Positions 15,375-23,293 are shown, numbered from the stretch's first letter. The stretch: 24,139 nt of DNA from QWPN01 sp044238145 (GCA_044238145.1 JBIIDT010000044.1:1-24139), one strand, 5' to 3'. Translations and numbers: made by a program. Notes: generated by a model from the letters alone, not told the origin.

Positions 15375-17867
15375 ATGTCCGAGTTCCTGTTCTTCATCCT
15401 GGTGGTGGTGGGCGCGGGCCTCGTCCTCGTGCTGCGCGGTCAGCGGCGGATCCTGGAGATGCAACGCGACCTGCTCGGCCAGCAGCAACTCGCGTTGCGC
15501 CAGTTGCAGACGGCGTTCGACCGCCGGGCAGTCGCCGACGCTCCGGCGGAGACATCGCCTGCCGTGGCCGAGGAGCCGCCGCCGCTGCCCCCGTTGGCCC
15601 AGTGGGAGCCCGAGGGCGACGTGCGGTCCGACCGTCCGCCGCGGGCCGACGGACCGATCGCCGGGGCAAGCCGTGCCGAGACTGGCTGGCAGCCCGTCTC
15701 GCCCGCCGCCGCCCCCCTTCCGGAGGTGACCCTCGCCGCCGCTCCCGGGCCCGTGGCGGCCCGCGAGCCGAGCCGCTTCGAGACGGCCGCCCGCGACACG
15801 CTCCGCAGGATCTGGAACTGGATCATCGTCGGCGAGGACCACATCCCCGCGGGCGTCTCCACGGAGTACGCGGTCGCGAGCCAGTGGCTGCTGCGGATCG
15901 GGATCGTCGTCCTCGTGGCGGGCATCGGGTTCTTCCTCAAGTGGTCGATCGACCGCGGCCTGCTCGGACCGCAGGCCCGCGTCGCCCTCTCCGCCGCGGC
16001 CGGGCTCGCGATGCTGATCCTGGGCACGCGGCTGCTCGGCGGCCGCTACGCCGTGCTCGGCCAGGGCCTCCTCGGCGGCGGCCTGGCCACGCTCTACTTC
16101 AGCGTCTTCGCCGCGCATCAGTTCTTCGGGCTCATCGGCATCGGCCCCGCCTTCGCCCTCATGGTCGCCGTCACCGTGCTGGCCGGCGGGATCGCGGTGC
16201 GGTTCGACTCGATCCTCGTGGCCGTGCTCGGGATCATCGGCGGCTATGGCACACCGCTGATGTTCGCGACGGCCGAGCCCAACCTGCCGGCCCTGTTCGG
16301 CTACCTGCTCGTCCTCGGGATCGGCGTGCTCGGCATCTGCTTCTGGCGGAACTGGCCGCTGGTCAACCTGCTGGCGTTCCTCGCGACCTGGTGCCTGGTG
16401 CCGCTGGCCCTGGGAAGCTACGAACCGGCACAGTTCCGCGAGGTCTACCCGTTCGTCGTCGGATTCTTCGTGCTCTTCTCGACGATGACCTTCCTCTACA
16501 AGGTCGTCCGCGGCGCCCCCTCGACGGTCCTCGACCTCCTCGCCCTGTTCGTCAACGCGGCCGTGTTCTTCGCCATCTCTTTCTGGATGGTGGACGACGC
16601 CTTCGGGCGGCGGCAGGTGGCGCTGGTGACGCTCGGCCTGGCCGCCTTCTACACCGCCCACGTGCTCCACTTCCTCCGGCGCGGGGTCGTCGACCGCGGC
16701 CTGCTCGTCTCCTTCCTCGGCCTGGCCGCCACGTTCGTCGCCGTGACGATGCCGCTCGTGCTCTCGCGGCAGTGGGTCACGGCCAGTTGGGCGATTCAGG
16801 CGGTCGTGCTCCTGTGGATGGCCGGGCGGCTGGAGAGCGGCATCGTGCGGCGGATGGCGCTGGTGCTGTTGGCGCTGGTGCTCGGGCGGTTCTGCACGCT
16901 CGATCTCGGCCGCACGTTCCTCCCCGGCGGCAGCGTGGCGGCGGCGGCGGCGGAACTGCCCGTCGCCGGCTACCTGCGGCTGCTCGTCGAGCGGGTGGTC
17001 GCCTTCGGCGTGCCGATCGCGGCGTTCGGCGTCGCGGCCGCGCTGCTGGGCAGGGGTCCGCGTCGCGGGGAGGAGCAGCCCGCCGCGGCGGATCGCGGCG
17101 ACGCCTGGGTCGCGCCGCTGGTCTGGCTCGCCGGGATCGCGGCCCTGCTCTTCTACGTGCACCTCGAGGTCGATCGCACGGCGGACTTTTTCTTCCCCGC
17201 GGCCAGGCTGCCGCTGCTGACGATCGTGTGGCTGGGCATCGGGGCGATTTTTCTCCGGGAGTACGCGGCCGGCGGCAGTCCGGTGGCCCTCGCCCTCGTC
17301 GGCTGCGTCGTGGTCGCCGTGCTGCTCAAGGTGTTCACGTGGGACCTGCCCGCCTGGGGTGTGGATGAGCGGTTGCTGGCCGGACCGGGCTACTCGCTCC
17401 GCGATGCCGGGCTGCGGGCGGTGGATTTCGGGGCCGTGATCGCGTTTCTGGTCGCGGCCTTCGCGGTCGTGGGCGGGGCCCGGGCCGGCGGGGAGGCTCG
17501 GTCGCTGCTCGCCGTCGCCTGCCTGGGAACGCTGTTCGTCTATCTGACGCTGGAGACGAACTCGTTCCTCGCCGCGTATCATCCCGGCCTGCGGGCCGGC
17601 GGCGTGTCGATCGTGTGGGCGCTGTTCGCGCTGGCGCTCGTCCTCGCCGGAATCGCCAGGAACGTCGGGCCACTGCGGTGGGTCGGGCTCGGGCTGTTCG
17701 CGATCGTCTCGGCCAAGGTGTTCCTCCACGACCTCGAGAGCCTCGACACGTTCTGGCGGATCGTCGCGTTCCTGATTCTCGGGCTGCTGCTCATCGCCGG
17801 TTCGTTCGTGTACCTGAAGTATCGGGAGAAGTTCACGATCGAGGCTGCCGGAGACGCGAAACCATGA
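15375..17867 (+). CDS. DUF2339 large polytopic membrane protein
   Basis: This 830-residue protein belongs to the DUF2339 family (PF10101), whose function is unknown. An N-terminal helix (SEFLFFILVVVGAGLVLVL) is followed by a short coiled coil (LEMQRDLLGQQQLALRQLQ). A proline/alanine-rich linker runs to about residue 145. The family core begins at WNWIIVGEDHIPAG and VASQWLLRIGIVVLVAGIGF. From there to the C-terminus I see about twenty closely packed hydrophobic helices with short loops. GGAG lies ten bases before the ATG; an in-frame GTG directly upstream is an alternative start. Its stop overlaps the DUF3999 start by four bases. DUF2339 and DUF3999 are a recurrent pair in bacteria, commonly thought to form one envelope complex, and here both are tied to a radical SAM gene. 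Confidence 0.88.
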   Translation: MSEFLFFILVVVGAGLVLVLRGQRRILEMQRDLLGQQQLALRQLQTAFDRRAVADAPAETSPAVAEEPPPLPPLAQWEPEGDVRSDRPPRADGPIAGASRAETGWQPVSPAAAPLPEVTLAAAPGPVAAREPSRFETAARDTLRRIWNWIIVGEDHIPAGVSTEYAVASQWLLRIGIVVLVAGIGFFLKWSIDRGLLGPQARVALSAAAGLAMLILGTRLLGGRYAVLGQGLLGGGLATLYFSVFAAHQFFGLIGIGPAFALMVAVTVLAGGIAVRFDSILVAVLGIIGGYGTPLMFATAEPNLPALFGYLLVLGIGVLGICFWRNWPLVNLLAFLATWCLVPLALGSYEPAQFREVYPFVVGFFVLFSTMTFLYKVVRGAPSTVLDLLALFVNAAVFFAISFWMVDDAFGRRQVALVTLGLAAFYTAHVLHFLRRGVVDRGLLVSFLGLAATFVAVTMPLVLSRQWVTASWAIQAVVLLWMAGRLESGIVRRMALVLLALVLGRFCTLDLGRTFLPGGSVAAAAAELPVAGYLRLLVERVVAFGVPIAAFGVAAALLGRGPRRGEEQPAAADRGDAWVAPLVWLAGIAALLFYVHLEVDRTADFFFPAARLPLLTIVWLGIGAIFLREYAAGGSPVALALVGCVVVAVLLKVFTWDLPAWGVDERLLAGPGYSLRDAGLRAVDFGAVIAFLVAAFAVVGGARAGGEARSLLAVACLGTLFVYLTLETNSFLAAYHPGLRAGGVSIVWALFALALVLAGIARNVGPLRWVGLGLFAIVSAKVFLHDLESLDTFWRIVAFLILGLLLIAGSFVYLKYREKFTIEAAGDAKP

Positions 17868-19276
17868 GCCGCCTGGATGCGGTGCTGCTCGCCGCGACGG
17901 TCCTCGCGGCCTTGGCCGTGGAGGGGGCCGCGGAGGGGGCCGACGCCGGACGACGGGAGAAGCCGCTCGCGCTGCCGGCCATCGACGCGACGGGCCTGGT
18001 GGCGGTGCCGCTCGACGCCGACGTCCATGCGGCGGCCGCCGACGGCTACGGCGACCTGCGGATCCTCGATGCGGCGGGGGGCGAAGTGCCCTACGTCGTG
18101 CGGGACGTGACCAGGACCGACCGCCGGCCGGTGCGGCGGACGGACCGGGCCGTCCGCCCGGACGCGAAGCCGCTGGCGGACGACGGCCTCGAGATCACCG
18201 TCGTGCCCGGCCCCGGGCAGGACCGGGTCGTGCCCGAGGGGTTCACGCTGCTGACGCCGCTCCGCGACTTCGAGCATCGGGTGACGGTCTCGTGGTCGGC
18301 CGACGGCCGCGAGTGGACGCCGGTCGTCGCCGACGCGGTGGTCTACGACTACACCCGCTTCATGGACGTCCGCGACGTGACGATCCCGCTGCCTGCGGCC
18401 CCGGCCCGCGGTCCCGGCGGCCGCTACCGGATCGTGATCGGCGACGTGACCCAGGAGCAGCAGTCGCGGCTCACGGAACTGACGCGGACGCTCGCCGGCG
18501 GCGCGGAGCGCGAGGTCCGGGAGCGGACGGTCCTCGACCGCCGGCCGTTCCGCATCGACGGCATCGAGTTCTGGTACACCGAGGAAGTCGAGCAGCAGGC
18601 CGCCGCGGTGCTCCAGGACCGGGCGATCGGCGGTTTCCGCGTGGCCCGCGAGCCCGACGGCCGCGGGACGCGGATCACTGTCGACGCCCGGCGGCAGCCC
18701 GTCACCGAGTTCACGATCGCGACCGACACGAAGAACTTCAGCCGGGCTGTGACCGTGGAGCGGCCGCTGGAGACCGACCGCGACGGCCGGCGAGACCGGG
18801 GCCGGCCGATCGCCACGGCCACGATCACCCGGATCGACGTGGCGGGCATCCGCCGCGAGCAGCTCGCGATCCCCGTGCCGGAGAGCCGTCTCGAGACCTA
18901 CGACCTCGTCATCGACGACGGCGACAGCCCGCCGCTCGCCGTGACCGGCGTCGCTGCCCGCGGCCCCGCCCGCGAGGCCGTGTTCCTCGCCGAGCCGGGC
19001 GGGGCCTACCGCATCGCCTACGGCGGCGATCGGGCCGCGCCGCGGTACGACACGGCCGCCATCCGGGCCGCGCTTGCGGCGCGGGCATTGCCGACGCCAG
19101 CGACGGCCGGTGCGGAGTCGGTCGTCGCGGCCCCGCCGCCCGCCGCCGATCCCCTGTGGCTCCTCGGCGACGGCCGCTTCCAGATCGCCGTGATCGCGAC
19201 CCTGGCGGTCATCCTCGCCGCCGCCCTGTTCCGGGCTGCGAAGCGAATCGACGCGGCACCACCGACTCGGGAGTGA
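17864..19276 (+). CDS. DUF3999 family exported, membrane-anchored protein
   Basis: This 470-residue protein resembles DUF3999, the usual neighbour of DUF2339; the function is unknown. It has an N-terminal signal sequence (LDAVLLAATVLAALAVEGAA). A large periplasmic region of repeated beta-rich segments follows, with recognisable family blocks DLRILDAAGGEVPYVVRD, FRIDGIEFWYTEE and VTEFTIATDTKNFSRAVTVE. A single transmembrane helix near the C-terminus (FQIAVIATLAVILAAALFRA) ends in a short cytoplasmic tail. The topology suggests a periplasmic sensor or carbohydrate/lipid-binding domain tethered beside the polytopic DUF2339 partner. The ATG overlaps the DUF2339 stop (ATGA). The radical SAM gene starts two bases after its stop, so all three should be translated from one message. 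Confidence 0.8.
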   Translation: MSRLDAVLLAATVLAALAVEGAAEGADAGRREKPLALPAIDATGLVAVPLDADVHAAAADGYGDLRILDAAGGEVPYVVRDVTRTDRRPVRRTDRAVRPDAKPLADDGLEITVVPGPGQDRVVPEGFTLLTPLRDFEHRVTVSWSADGREWTPVVADAVVYDYTRFMDVRDVTIPLPAAPARGPGGRYRIVIGDVTQEQQSRLTELTRTLAGGAEREVRERTVLDRRPFRIDGIEFWYTEEVEQQAAAVLQDRAIGGFRVAREPDGRGTRITVDARRQPVTEFTIATDTKNFSRAVTVERPLETDRDGRRDRGRPIATATITRIDVAGIRREQLAIPVPESRLETYDLVIDDGDSPPLAVTGVAARGPAREAVFLAEPGGAYRIAYGGDRAAPRYDTAAIRAALAARALPTPATAGAESVVAAPPPAADPLWLLGDGRFQIAVIATLAVILAAALFRAAKRIDAAPPTRE

Positions 19277-19278
19277 CC

Positions 19279-20709
19279 ATGACCGCGACCGCACGGAGGC
19301 AGGCGTCGTACGTGTTCTACGGGCAGACCACGTCGCTGTGCGACGAGTGCCTGACGCTCGTGCCGGCGAAGATCGCCATCGAGGATGACCGGGTCTACTA
19401 CCACAAGCGGTGCCGGACGCACGGGCCGCGGAAGGTGCTCGTCTCCACCGACGCCGCCTACTGGCGGTTGTGCCACGACTACCTCAAGCCCGGCGACCGG
19501 CCGCTCGTGCTCCAGACGCACACCGAGCGGGGCTGCCCCTACGACTGCGGCCTCTGCCCCGACCACGAGCAGCACTCGTGCCTGGCGCTCATCGACGTCA
19601 ACGAGGCCTGCAACCTCACCTGCCCCGTCTGCTTTTCCGACTCGTCGCCGCAGCGGTCGCTCCACCGGCCGCTGGCCGAGATCGAGCGGATGATGGACGC
19701 GCTCGTGCGCAGCGAGGGGGAACCCGATCTGCTGCAGCTCTCCGGGGGCGAGCCCACGATCCACCCGCAGATCCTGGACATCCTCGCCGCGGCCAAGCGG
19801 CGGCCGATCCGCCACGTGATGCTCAACACCAACGGCATCCGCATCGCCGAGGATCCCGAGTTCGTGCGACGGCTGGCCGACCTGCGTCCCGGCTTCGAGG
19901 TCTACCTGCAGTTCGACTCGCTTCGCCCCGAGGCCCACCAGAACCTCCGCGGGGCGGACCTGACGCGGATCCGCCGCCAGGCCCTGGAGAACCTGGAGCG
20001 GGCCGGGATCTCCACCACGCTGGTCGTGGTGGTGAAGCAGGGGGTCAACGACGACGAGATCCCCGCCATCATCGACCACGCCCTCCAGTGGCGGTGTGTC
20101 CGCGGCGTCGTCCTCCAGCCGATCCAGGACGCCGGCCGCAACGCCGGCTTCGATGCGTCCACCGACCGATTTCCGCTCTCGGCCATCCGGCGGCGAATCG
20201 TGGACTCGGGCGGCCCTTTCGGGGAAGGCGACATCATCCCGCTCCCCTGCAACCCGGAGAGCATCGCCATCGGCTACGCCCTGCGTAAGGGAACGAAGAT
20301 CGCCCCGGTGACCTCGTTCTTTCCCCGGGAACTGCTCGTCGAGGCCCTGCCCAACGCGATCACGTTCGAGAAATACCCCGACCTGCACAAGCAGGTGCTC
20401 GAGTTCTTCTCGCTCTCGACGGCCGAATGCAACAACGAGAAGAAACTCGCCGAACTCCTCTGCTGCCTCCCCGAGGTGCCGCTCCCGGCGGGACTGGGCT
20501 ACGAGGACACGTTCCGGGTGGTGATCGTGGAGTTCATGGACGCCCACAATTTTTGCATTGGCCGCGTGAAGCGGTCGTGCATCCACTTCGTGACGCCGGA
20601 AGAGAAGATCATCCCGTTCGAGACCTACAACCTGTTCTACCGCGACGCGGCCGCGAAGGCCCGCATGCAGCGGTCGCTGGCGTTGCTGCCGGGAGCAAGC
20701 GATGGTTGA
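19279..20709 (+). CDS. Radical SAM enzyme of the COG1964 / tetraether-lipid-synthase (Tes, MJ0619) type
   Basis: This 476-residue radical SAM protein resembles the family of archaeal Tes (MJ0619/MA_1486), which couples lipid tails through a C-C bond. Databases often label the family 7,8-dihydro-6-hydroxymethylpterin dimethyltransferase. An N-terminal metal site is suggested by CDEC (Cys21, 24) with Cys45 in YHKRCRTHG. An auxiliary cluster motif follows: GCPYDCGLCPDHEQHSC (Cys86, 90, 93, 101). The radical SAM motif is CNLTCPVC (Cys111, 115, 118), with the SAM-binding GGE at 156-158. Further cysteines for auxiliary clusters are Cys324, Cys384, Cys395-396, Cys426 and Cys434 (NFCIGRVKRSCIHF). The fold assignment is strong. 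Lipid coupling as the activity is inference from family and context. It sits two bases after DUF3999. A repeat element begins 15 bases after its stop. Confidence 0.85.
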   Translation: MTATARRQASYVFYGQTTSLCDECLTLVPAKIAIEDDRVYYHKRCRTHGPRKVLVSTDAAYWRLCHDYLKPGDRPLVLQTHTERGCPYDCGLCPDHEQHSCLALIDVNEACNLTCPVCFSDSSPQRSLHRPLAEIERMMDALVRSEGEPDLLQLSGGEPTIHPQILDILAAAKRRPIRHVMLNTNGIRIAEDPEFVRRLADLRPGFEVYLQFDSLRPEAHQNLRGADLTRIRRQALENLERAGISTTLVVVVKQGVNDDEIPAIIDHALQWRCVRGVVLQPIQDAGRNAGFDASTDRFPLSAIRRRIVDSGGPFGEGDIIPLPCNPESIAIGYALRKGTKIAPVTSFFPRELLVEALPNAITFEKYPDLHKQVLEFFSLSTAECNNEKKLAELLCCLPEVPLPAGLGYEDTFRVVIVEFMDAHNFCIGRVKRSCIHFVTPEEKIIPFETYNLFYRDAAAKARMQRSLALLPGASDG

Positions 20710-20724
20710 AGCCGCCCAAGTGAC

Positions 20725-20866
20725 GGTTCGGGGTTGCCCACGCCCGCTCGCCGGACGTTCGCTGCGGCCTTCCGGGCCTGCGCTCACTCGATGCTGCCTG
20801 CGCTTCGGCATCCGTGCCTTCGCTGGTCAGCAACGCCGGCTCCCTGGGCATGGGCAACCCCTCACG
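20725..20866 (+). repeat. 142-bp interspersed repeat with terminal inverted repeats, copy 1
   Basis: The element matches 22488-22628 in inverted orientation over its full length, with about 14 differences by eye (roughly 90 percent identity). Its ends form a terminal inverted repeat: GGGGTTGCCCACGCCC (20730-20745) against GGGCATGGGCAACCCC (20846-20861), 15 of 16 pairs. The interior is GC-rich and foldable. It encodes no convincing protein. It resembles a MITE or a REP-type intergenic repeat. It lies directly after the radical SAM gene and could also act as an RNA hairpin at the message end. Confidence 0.85.
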
Positions 20867-20913
20867 GATTCTTTGGACACAAACGCCATCGGAGATATCG
20901 TCCTGGAGGTTTC

Positions 20914-21342
20914 ATGCGCGGCCTGCTGATCGTGCTCTGTGCGTTGGTCACGGGCGCCGCGGTCCTTGCCGGGGGCTGCGCCTTGCTGATCACGGGCGTG
21001 GGGGCCGCCGTCGCACCGGGCCAGAACCAGCTGCTGGGCTTGCTGGCGACCACGGCTCCCGTGATCGCCGTGGCGGTGGCGGTGGCGATCGTCAACGTGG
21101 CGCTGATCAGCGCGATCGCCGCCGGCCGGACGCCGCGCCGCACCATCTGGTTCCTGCTGCTCGCGATCGTGGATCTCGTGGTGGCCGCCATCCTCGTGGC
21201 GGCCGGCTTCGCGGGGCACGGGCCTGTGAACCCCGGCGACGCCTCGACCCTGTTCCTGCCGGTCATGCTGGCGATCAAGGGAGGTGTCACGCTCCTGCTT
21301 CCCGCACAGCCGCCAAAGCTGCCGCCGCCCGGCCAGTCGTAG
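20914..21342 (+). CDS. Small four-helix membrane protein or lipoprotein, tandem paralogue 1
   Basis: I do not recognise a named family for this 142-residue protein. The N-terminus MRGLLIVLCALVTGAAVLAG is a signal-like helix followed by GC at Cys22. That could be a lipidation site, although the -3 residue (Ala) is not the preferred Leu, or part of a first transmembrane helix. Three more hydrophobic helices follow (about 40-68, 76-100 and 111-130), then a proline-rich tail. It is homologous to the next gene: both begin MR/VR-x-LLI, both have GGC at 20-22, and both have a basic loop before the third helix. GGAGG lies four bases before the ATG at 20914. The longer frame starting inside the repeat is rejected. 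It is flanked upstream by repeat copy 1. Confidence 0.75.
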   Translation: MRGLLIVLCALVTGAAVLAGGCALLITGVGAAVAPGQNQLLGLLATTAPVIAVAVAVAIVNVALISAIAAGRTPRRTIWFLLLAIVDLVVAAILVAAGFAGHGPVNPGDASTLFLPVMLAIKGGVTLLLPAQPPKLPPPGQS

Positions 21343-21350
21343 GAGGTTGC

Positions 21351-21782
21351 GTGAGGTTCTTGCTCATCACCCTGACGGTGATCGCGATCCTCGGGGCATT
21401 GTTTTCCGGCGGCTGCTCCCTGGTCGCGATGTTCACGGCCTTTGGCCAGTATTCAGGAGCCGTCGTAACCATCGCCTCCGGCGTCGGCCTCGTGGCTGCC
21501 GCGGTGCTCGCGGCGAACATCTGGGTGTTGCAGGCGGCCTACAGGCCGCCGTCGGCCCGACGCCGCCTGATAGCGGTCGTGCTGGCTTGCATGGATGTGG
21601 CGATGGGCATTGCAACGCTGTGGTGGGTTCCGGGGAACGAAGCCTTTTTCTGGATAGCATTGCCGGGGTGGTCGTTGCTGGCCACGGTGGGAGCCGTGGC
21701 GCTCGGCGTACAGGGGGTTCTCATCGGGGCGATGCTCGGCAGAGGGGTGGCGTCTGAAACCCGGCCCGTCGGCGAGCCGTGA
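21351..21782 (+). CDS. Small four-helix membrane protein or lipoprotein, tandem paralogue 2
   Basis: This 143-residue protein is a diverged tandem duplicate of the preceding one. It opens with a hydrophobic segment (RFLLITLTVIAILGALFSGG) ending at Cys22, followed by SLVAMFTAFG. Helices at about 37-64, 71-93 and 100-128 mirror the first paralogue, and the basic loop RPPSARRR precedes the third helix. The start is GTG at 21351 with GGAGG (21342-21346) that overlaps the stop of paralogue 1, so the two are coupled. No ATG fits the homology. Its stop overlaps the next gene's GTG start by four bases. Function is unknown. Position beside an Lgt-like protein would suit lipoproteins, but the lipobox is atypical. 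Confidence 0.72.
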   Translation: MRFLLITLTVIAILGALFSGGCSLVAMFTAFGQYSGAVVTIASGVGLVAAAVLAANIWVLQAAYRPPSARRRLIAVVLACMDVAMGIATLWWVPGNEAFFWIALPGWSLLATVGAVALGVQGVLIGAMLGRGVASETRPVGEP

Positions 21783-22483
21783 ACGTCCACACGCAATTCG
21801 ACATCGCCGCCGCCATCGCCGCCGCGGCCATGACCGTGGGCTGCTTCTTCTGGCGGCTCAAGGACGCGGCGACGCGGATCGAGCACGCGGGCTTCGGCTA
21901 CGCCCTCGCCCTCGTGGGCGGCGCGGCCCTGGGCGGCTACGCGGCGGGCACCGCGAACCTGTGGCTCTCGGGTGAGCCGGGCGTGGCCCGGAGCATCGTC
22001 GGGGCGCTGGCCGGGGCGATCGCGGCGATCGAGCTCTTCAAGCGGGCCCGCGGGATCACCGGCTCGACCGGCCTGATCTTCGTGCCCGCCTTCGCCACCA
22101 GCGTCGCCGTCGGTCGCTGGGGCTGTTTTTTCTCCGGGCTCACCGACCACACCCACGGCTGCCCCACGACGGTCTCCTGGGGCCACGACTTCGGGGACCA
22201 CATTTCCCGTCACCCCGTGCAGCTCTACGAGTCGGCCGCGATGGCCGCGTTCCTCGCCTATGCCCTCGTGATGCTCGCCCGCCGCGACCCGTTCTTCATG
22301 AGGAACGGCTTCTACCTGCTGGTGTTCTGGTACGCGGCGCAGCGCTTCGGCTGGGAGTTCCTCAAGCCCTACGCCCCCGTGCTGGGCCCGCTCAACCTGT
22401 TTCACCTGATCTGCCTCGGGCTGATGGCCTACGCGTTGTGGATGCTGCGGCGAAATCGGCAGTCCGTGACCGCTGCTCGATGA
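21779..22483 (+). CDS. Lgt-like (prolipoprotein diacylglyceryl transferase family) membrane protein
   Basis: This 234-residue polytopic protein is related to Lgt, which moves a diacylglyceryl group from phosphatidylglycerol to the lipobox cysteine. The core signature is present: VGRWGCFFSGLTDHTHG (residues 111-127) and SRHPVQLYES (143-152), the counterparts of the Lgt GRIGNFINGE and HPxQLYE motifs. The catalytic-region arginine (Arg113) is kept, but the usual asparagine three residues later is Cys116. The protein is shorter than E. coli Lgt (291). About six or seven helices are visible. It starts at GTG 21779, overlapping the upstream stop. It is probably a specialised paralogue rather than the housekeeping Lgt. 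The Tes-like enzyme upstream suggests a lipid-modifying role, which is inference. Confidence 0.8.
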   Translation: MNVHTQFDIAAAIAAAAMTVGCFFWRLKDAATRIEHAGFGYALALVGGAALGGYAAGTANLWLSGEPGVARSIVGALAGAIAAIELFKRARGITGSTGLIFVPAFATSVAVGRWGCFFSGLTDHTHGCPTTVSWGHDFGDHISRHPVQLYESAAMAAFLAYALVMLARRDPFFMRNGFYLLVFWYAAQRFGWEFLKPYAPVLGPLNLFHLICLGLMAYALWMLRRNRQSVTAAR

Positions 22484-22487
22484 AGGA

Positions 22488-22628
22488 CGTGAGGGGTTGC
22501 CCATGCCCTGGGAGCCGGCGTAGCTGACCAGCGCAGGCAGGATGCCGGAGCGCAGGCAGCTCCGAGAGAGCGGAGGCCTGGAGGGCCGCAGCGAACGTCC
22601 GGCGACGGGGCGTGGGCGACCCCGAACC
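22488..22628 (-). repeat. 141-bp interspersed repeat with terminal inverted repeats, copy 2 (inverted)
   Basis: This is the reverse complement of the element at 20725-20866, differing at about 13 positions plus one gap. Its terminal inverted repeats are GGGGTTGCCCATGCCC (22493-22508) and GGGCGTGGGCGACCCC (22608-22623). It begins four bases after the Lgt-like stop. Together the two copies bracket 20867-22487 in opposite orientation, an arrangement that would permit inversion of the three enclosed genes by homologous recombination. The 79 bases from here to the next ATG show only a weak -10-like TACGAT at 22668-22673. Confidence 0.85.
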
Positions 22629-22707
22629 TGCACCACCACGGAGCCTTTCACCACCTGCCGCGGCCGGTACGATGTCGTGTCCCCAGACCCCCCGAGGAGC
22701 ACCCCGC

Positions 22708-23289
22708 ATGGTCCGCACCCCGTCCACGATGCTGTCGCTGGGCACCGTCGCCCCCGACTTCTCCCTGCCCAACGTCGACGGCCGGATCGTCGATTACGCC
22801 GCCGCCGCCGGGCCCCGGGGCACGGTCGTGATGTTCATCTGCAACCACTGCCCGTTCGTGAAGCACGTGGCCGACGAACTGGCCCGGCTGGGGCACGAGT
22901 ACCTGCCCCGCGGGGTCGGCTTCGTCGCCATCAGCTCCAACGACGTCGCCAGCCATCCGGCTGACTCGCCCGAGCAGATGGTCCGCGAGGCGGAGGAGCG
23001 GGGCTACCCGTTCCCCTACCTGTACGACGAGACGCAGGAGGTGGCGAAGGCCTACCACGCCGCCTGCACGCCCGACTTCTACCTCTTCGACGCGGACAAG
23101 CGGCTCGTGTATCGCGGTCAGCTCGACCCGAGCCGACCCGGTGGCGACGTGCCGGTGACGGGTGCCGACCTGCGGGGCGCGATCGAAGCCCTCGCCGCAG
23201 GCCGTCCGCCCGTCGCGGAGCAGATCCCCAGCCTCGGCTGCAACATCAAGTGGAAGCCGGGCAATCACCCGGCGTACTTCAGCCCGTGA
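22708..23289 (+). CDS. Thioredoxin-fold redox protein (AhpC/TSA-TlpA type, CNHC motif)
   Basis: This 193-residue protein has a peroxiredoxin/TlpA-like thioredoxin fold. The N-terminal block LGTVAPDFSLPNVDG is typical. The redox motif is FICNHCPFVKH (Cys45, Cys48), followed by FVAISSNDVASHP and PFPYLYDETQEVAKAY. The cis-proline region is ACTPDFYLFD. The C-terminus carries a third cysteine in SLGCNIKWKPGNHPAYF (Cys178), a tail seen in this widespread uncharacterised subgroup. No signal peptide is evident, so it is probably cytoplasmic. It is likely a thiol-disulfide oxidoreductase or peroxidase-like enzyme; the substrate is unknown. The ATG at 22708 follows GAGGAG by eight bases; the longer frame from 22612 starts within the repeat. 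It converges on csrA. Confidence 0.92.
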   Translation: MVRTPSTMLSLGTVAPDFSLPNVDGRIVDYAAAAGPRGTVVMFICNHCPFVKHVADELARLGHEYLPRGVGFVAISSNDVASHPADSPEQMVREAEERGYPFPYLYDETQEVAKAYHAACTPDFYLFDADKRLVYRGQLDPSRPGGDVPVTGADLRGAIEALAAGRPPVAEQIPSLGCNIKWKPGNHPAYFSP

Positions 23290-23293
23290 GCCG

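Noticed and set aside
7950..17729. Very long open frames on the minus strand opposite the nuo and DUF2339 genes (for example 7950-10184, 10435-12453, 12517-14409, 15321-17729)
   Set aside because: Their translations are low-complexity and rich in Arg, His, Glu and Gly, with no family motifs. They arise from strong G/C bias at third codon positions of the real plus-strand genes.
20874..20901. Promoter-like TGGACA and TATCGT before the small membrane protein genes
   Set aside because: The predicted start would fall on the ribosome-binding sequence, leaving no room for it in the transcript; the match is too weak to call.
20734..20913. Extended protein start for the first small membrane protein inside repeat copy 1
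   Set aside because: The extension is repeat-derived sequence, while a good GGAGG and ATG lie at 20905-20916 with clear homology to the next gene from there.
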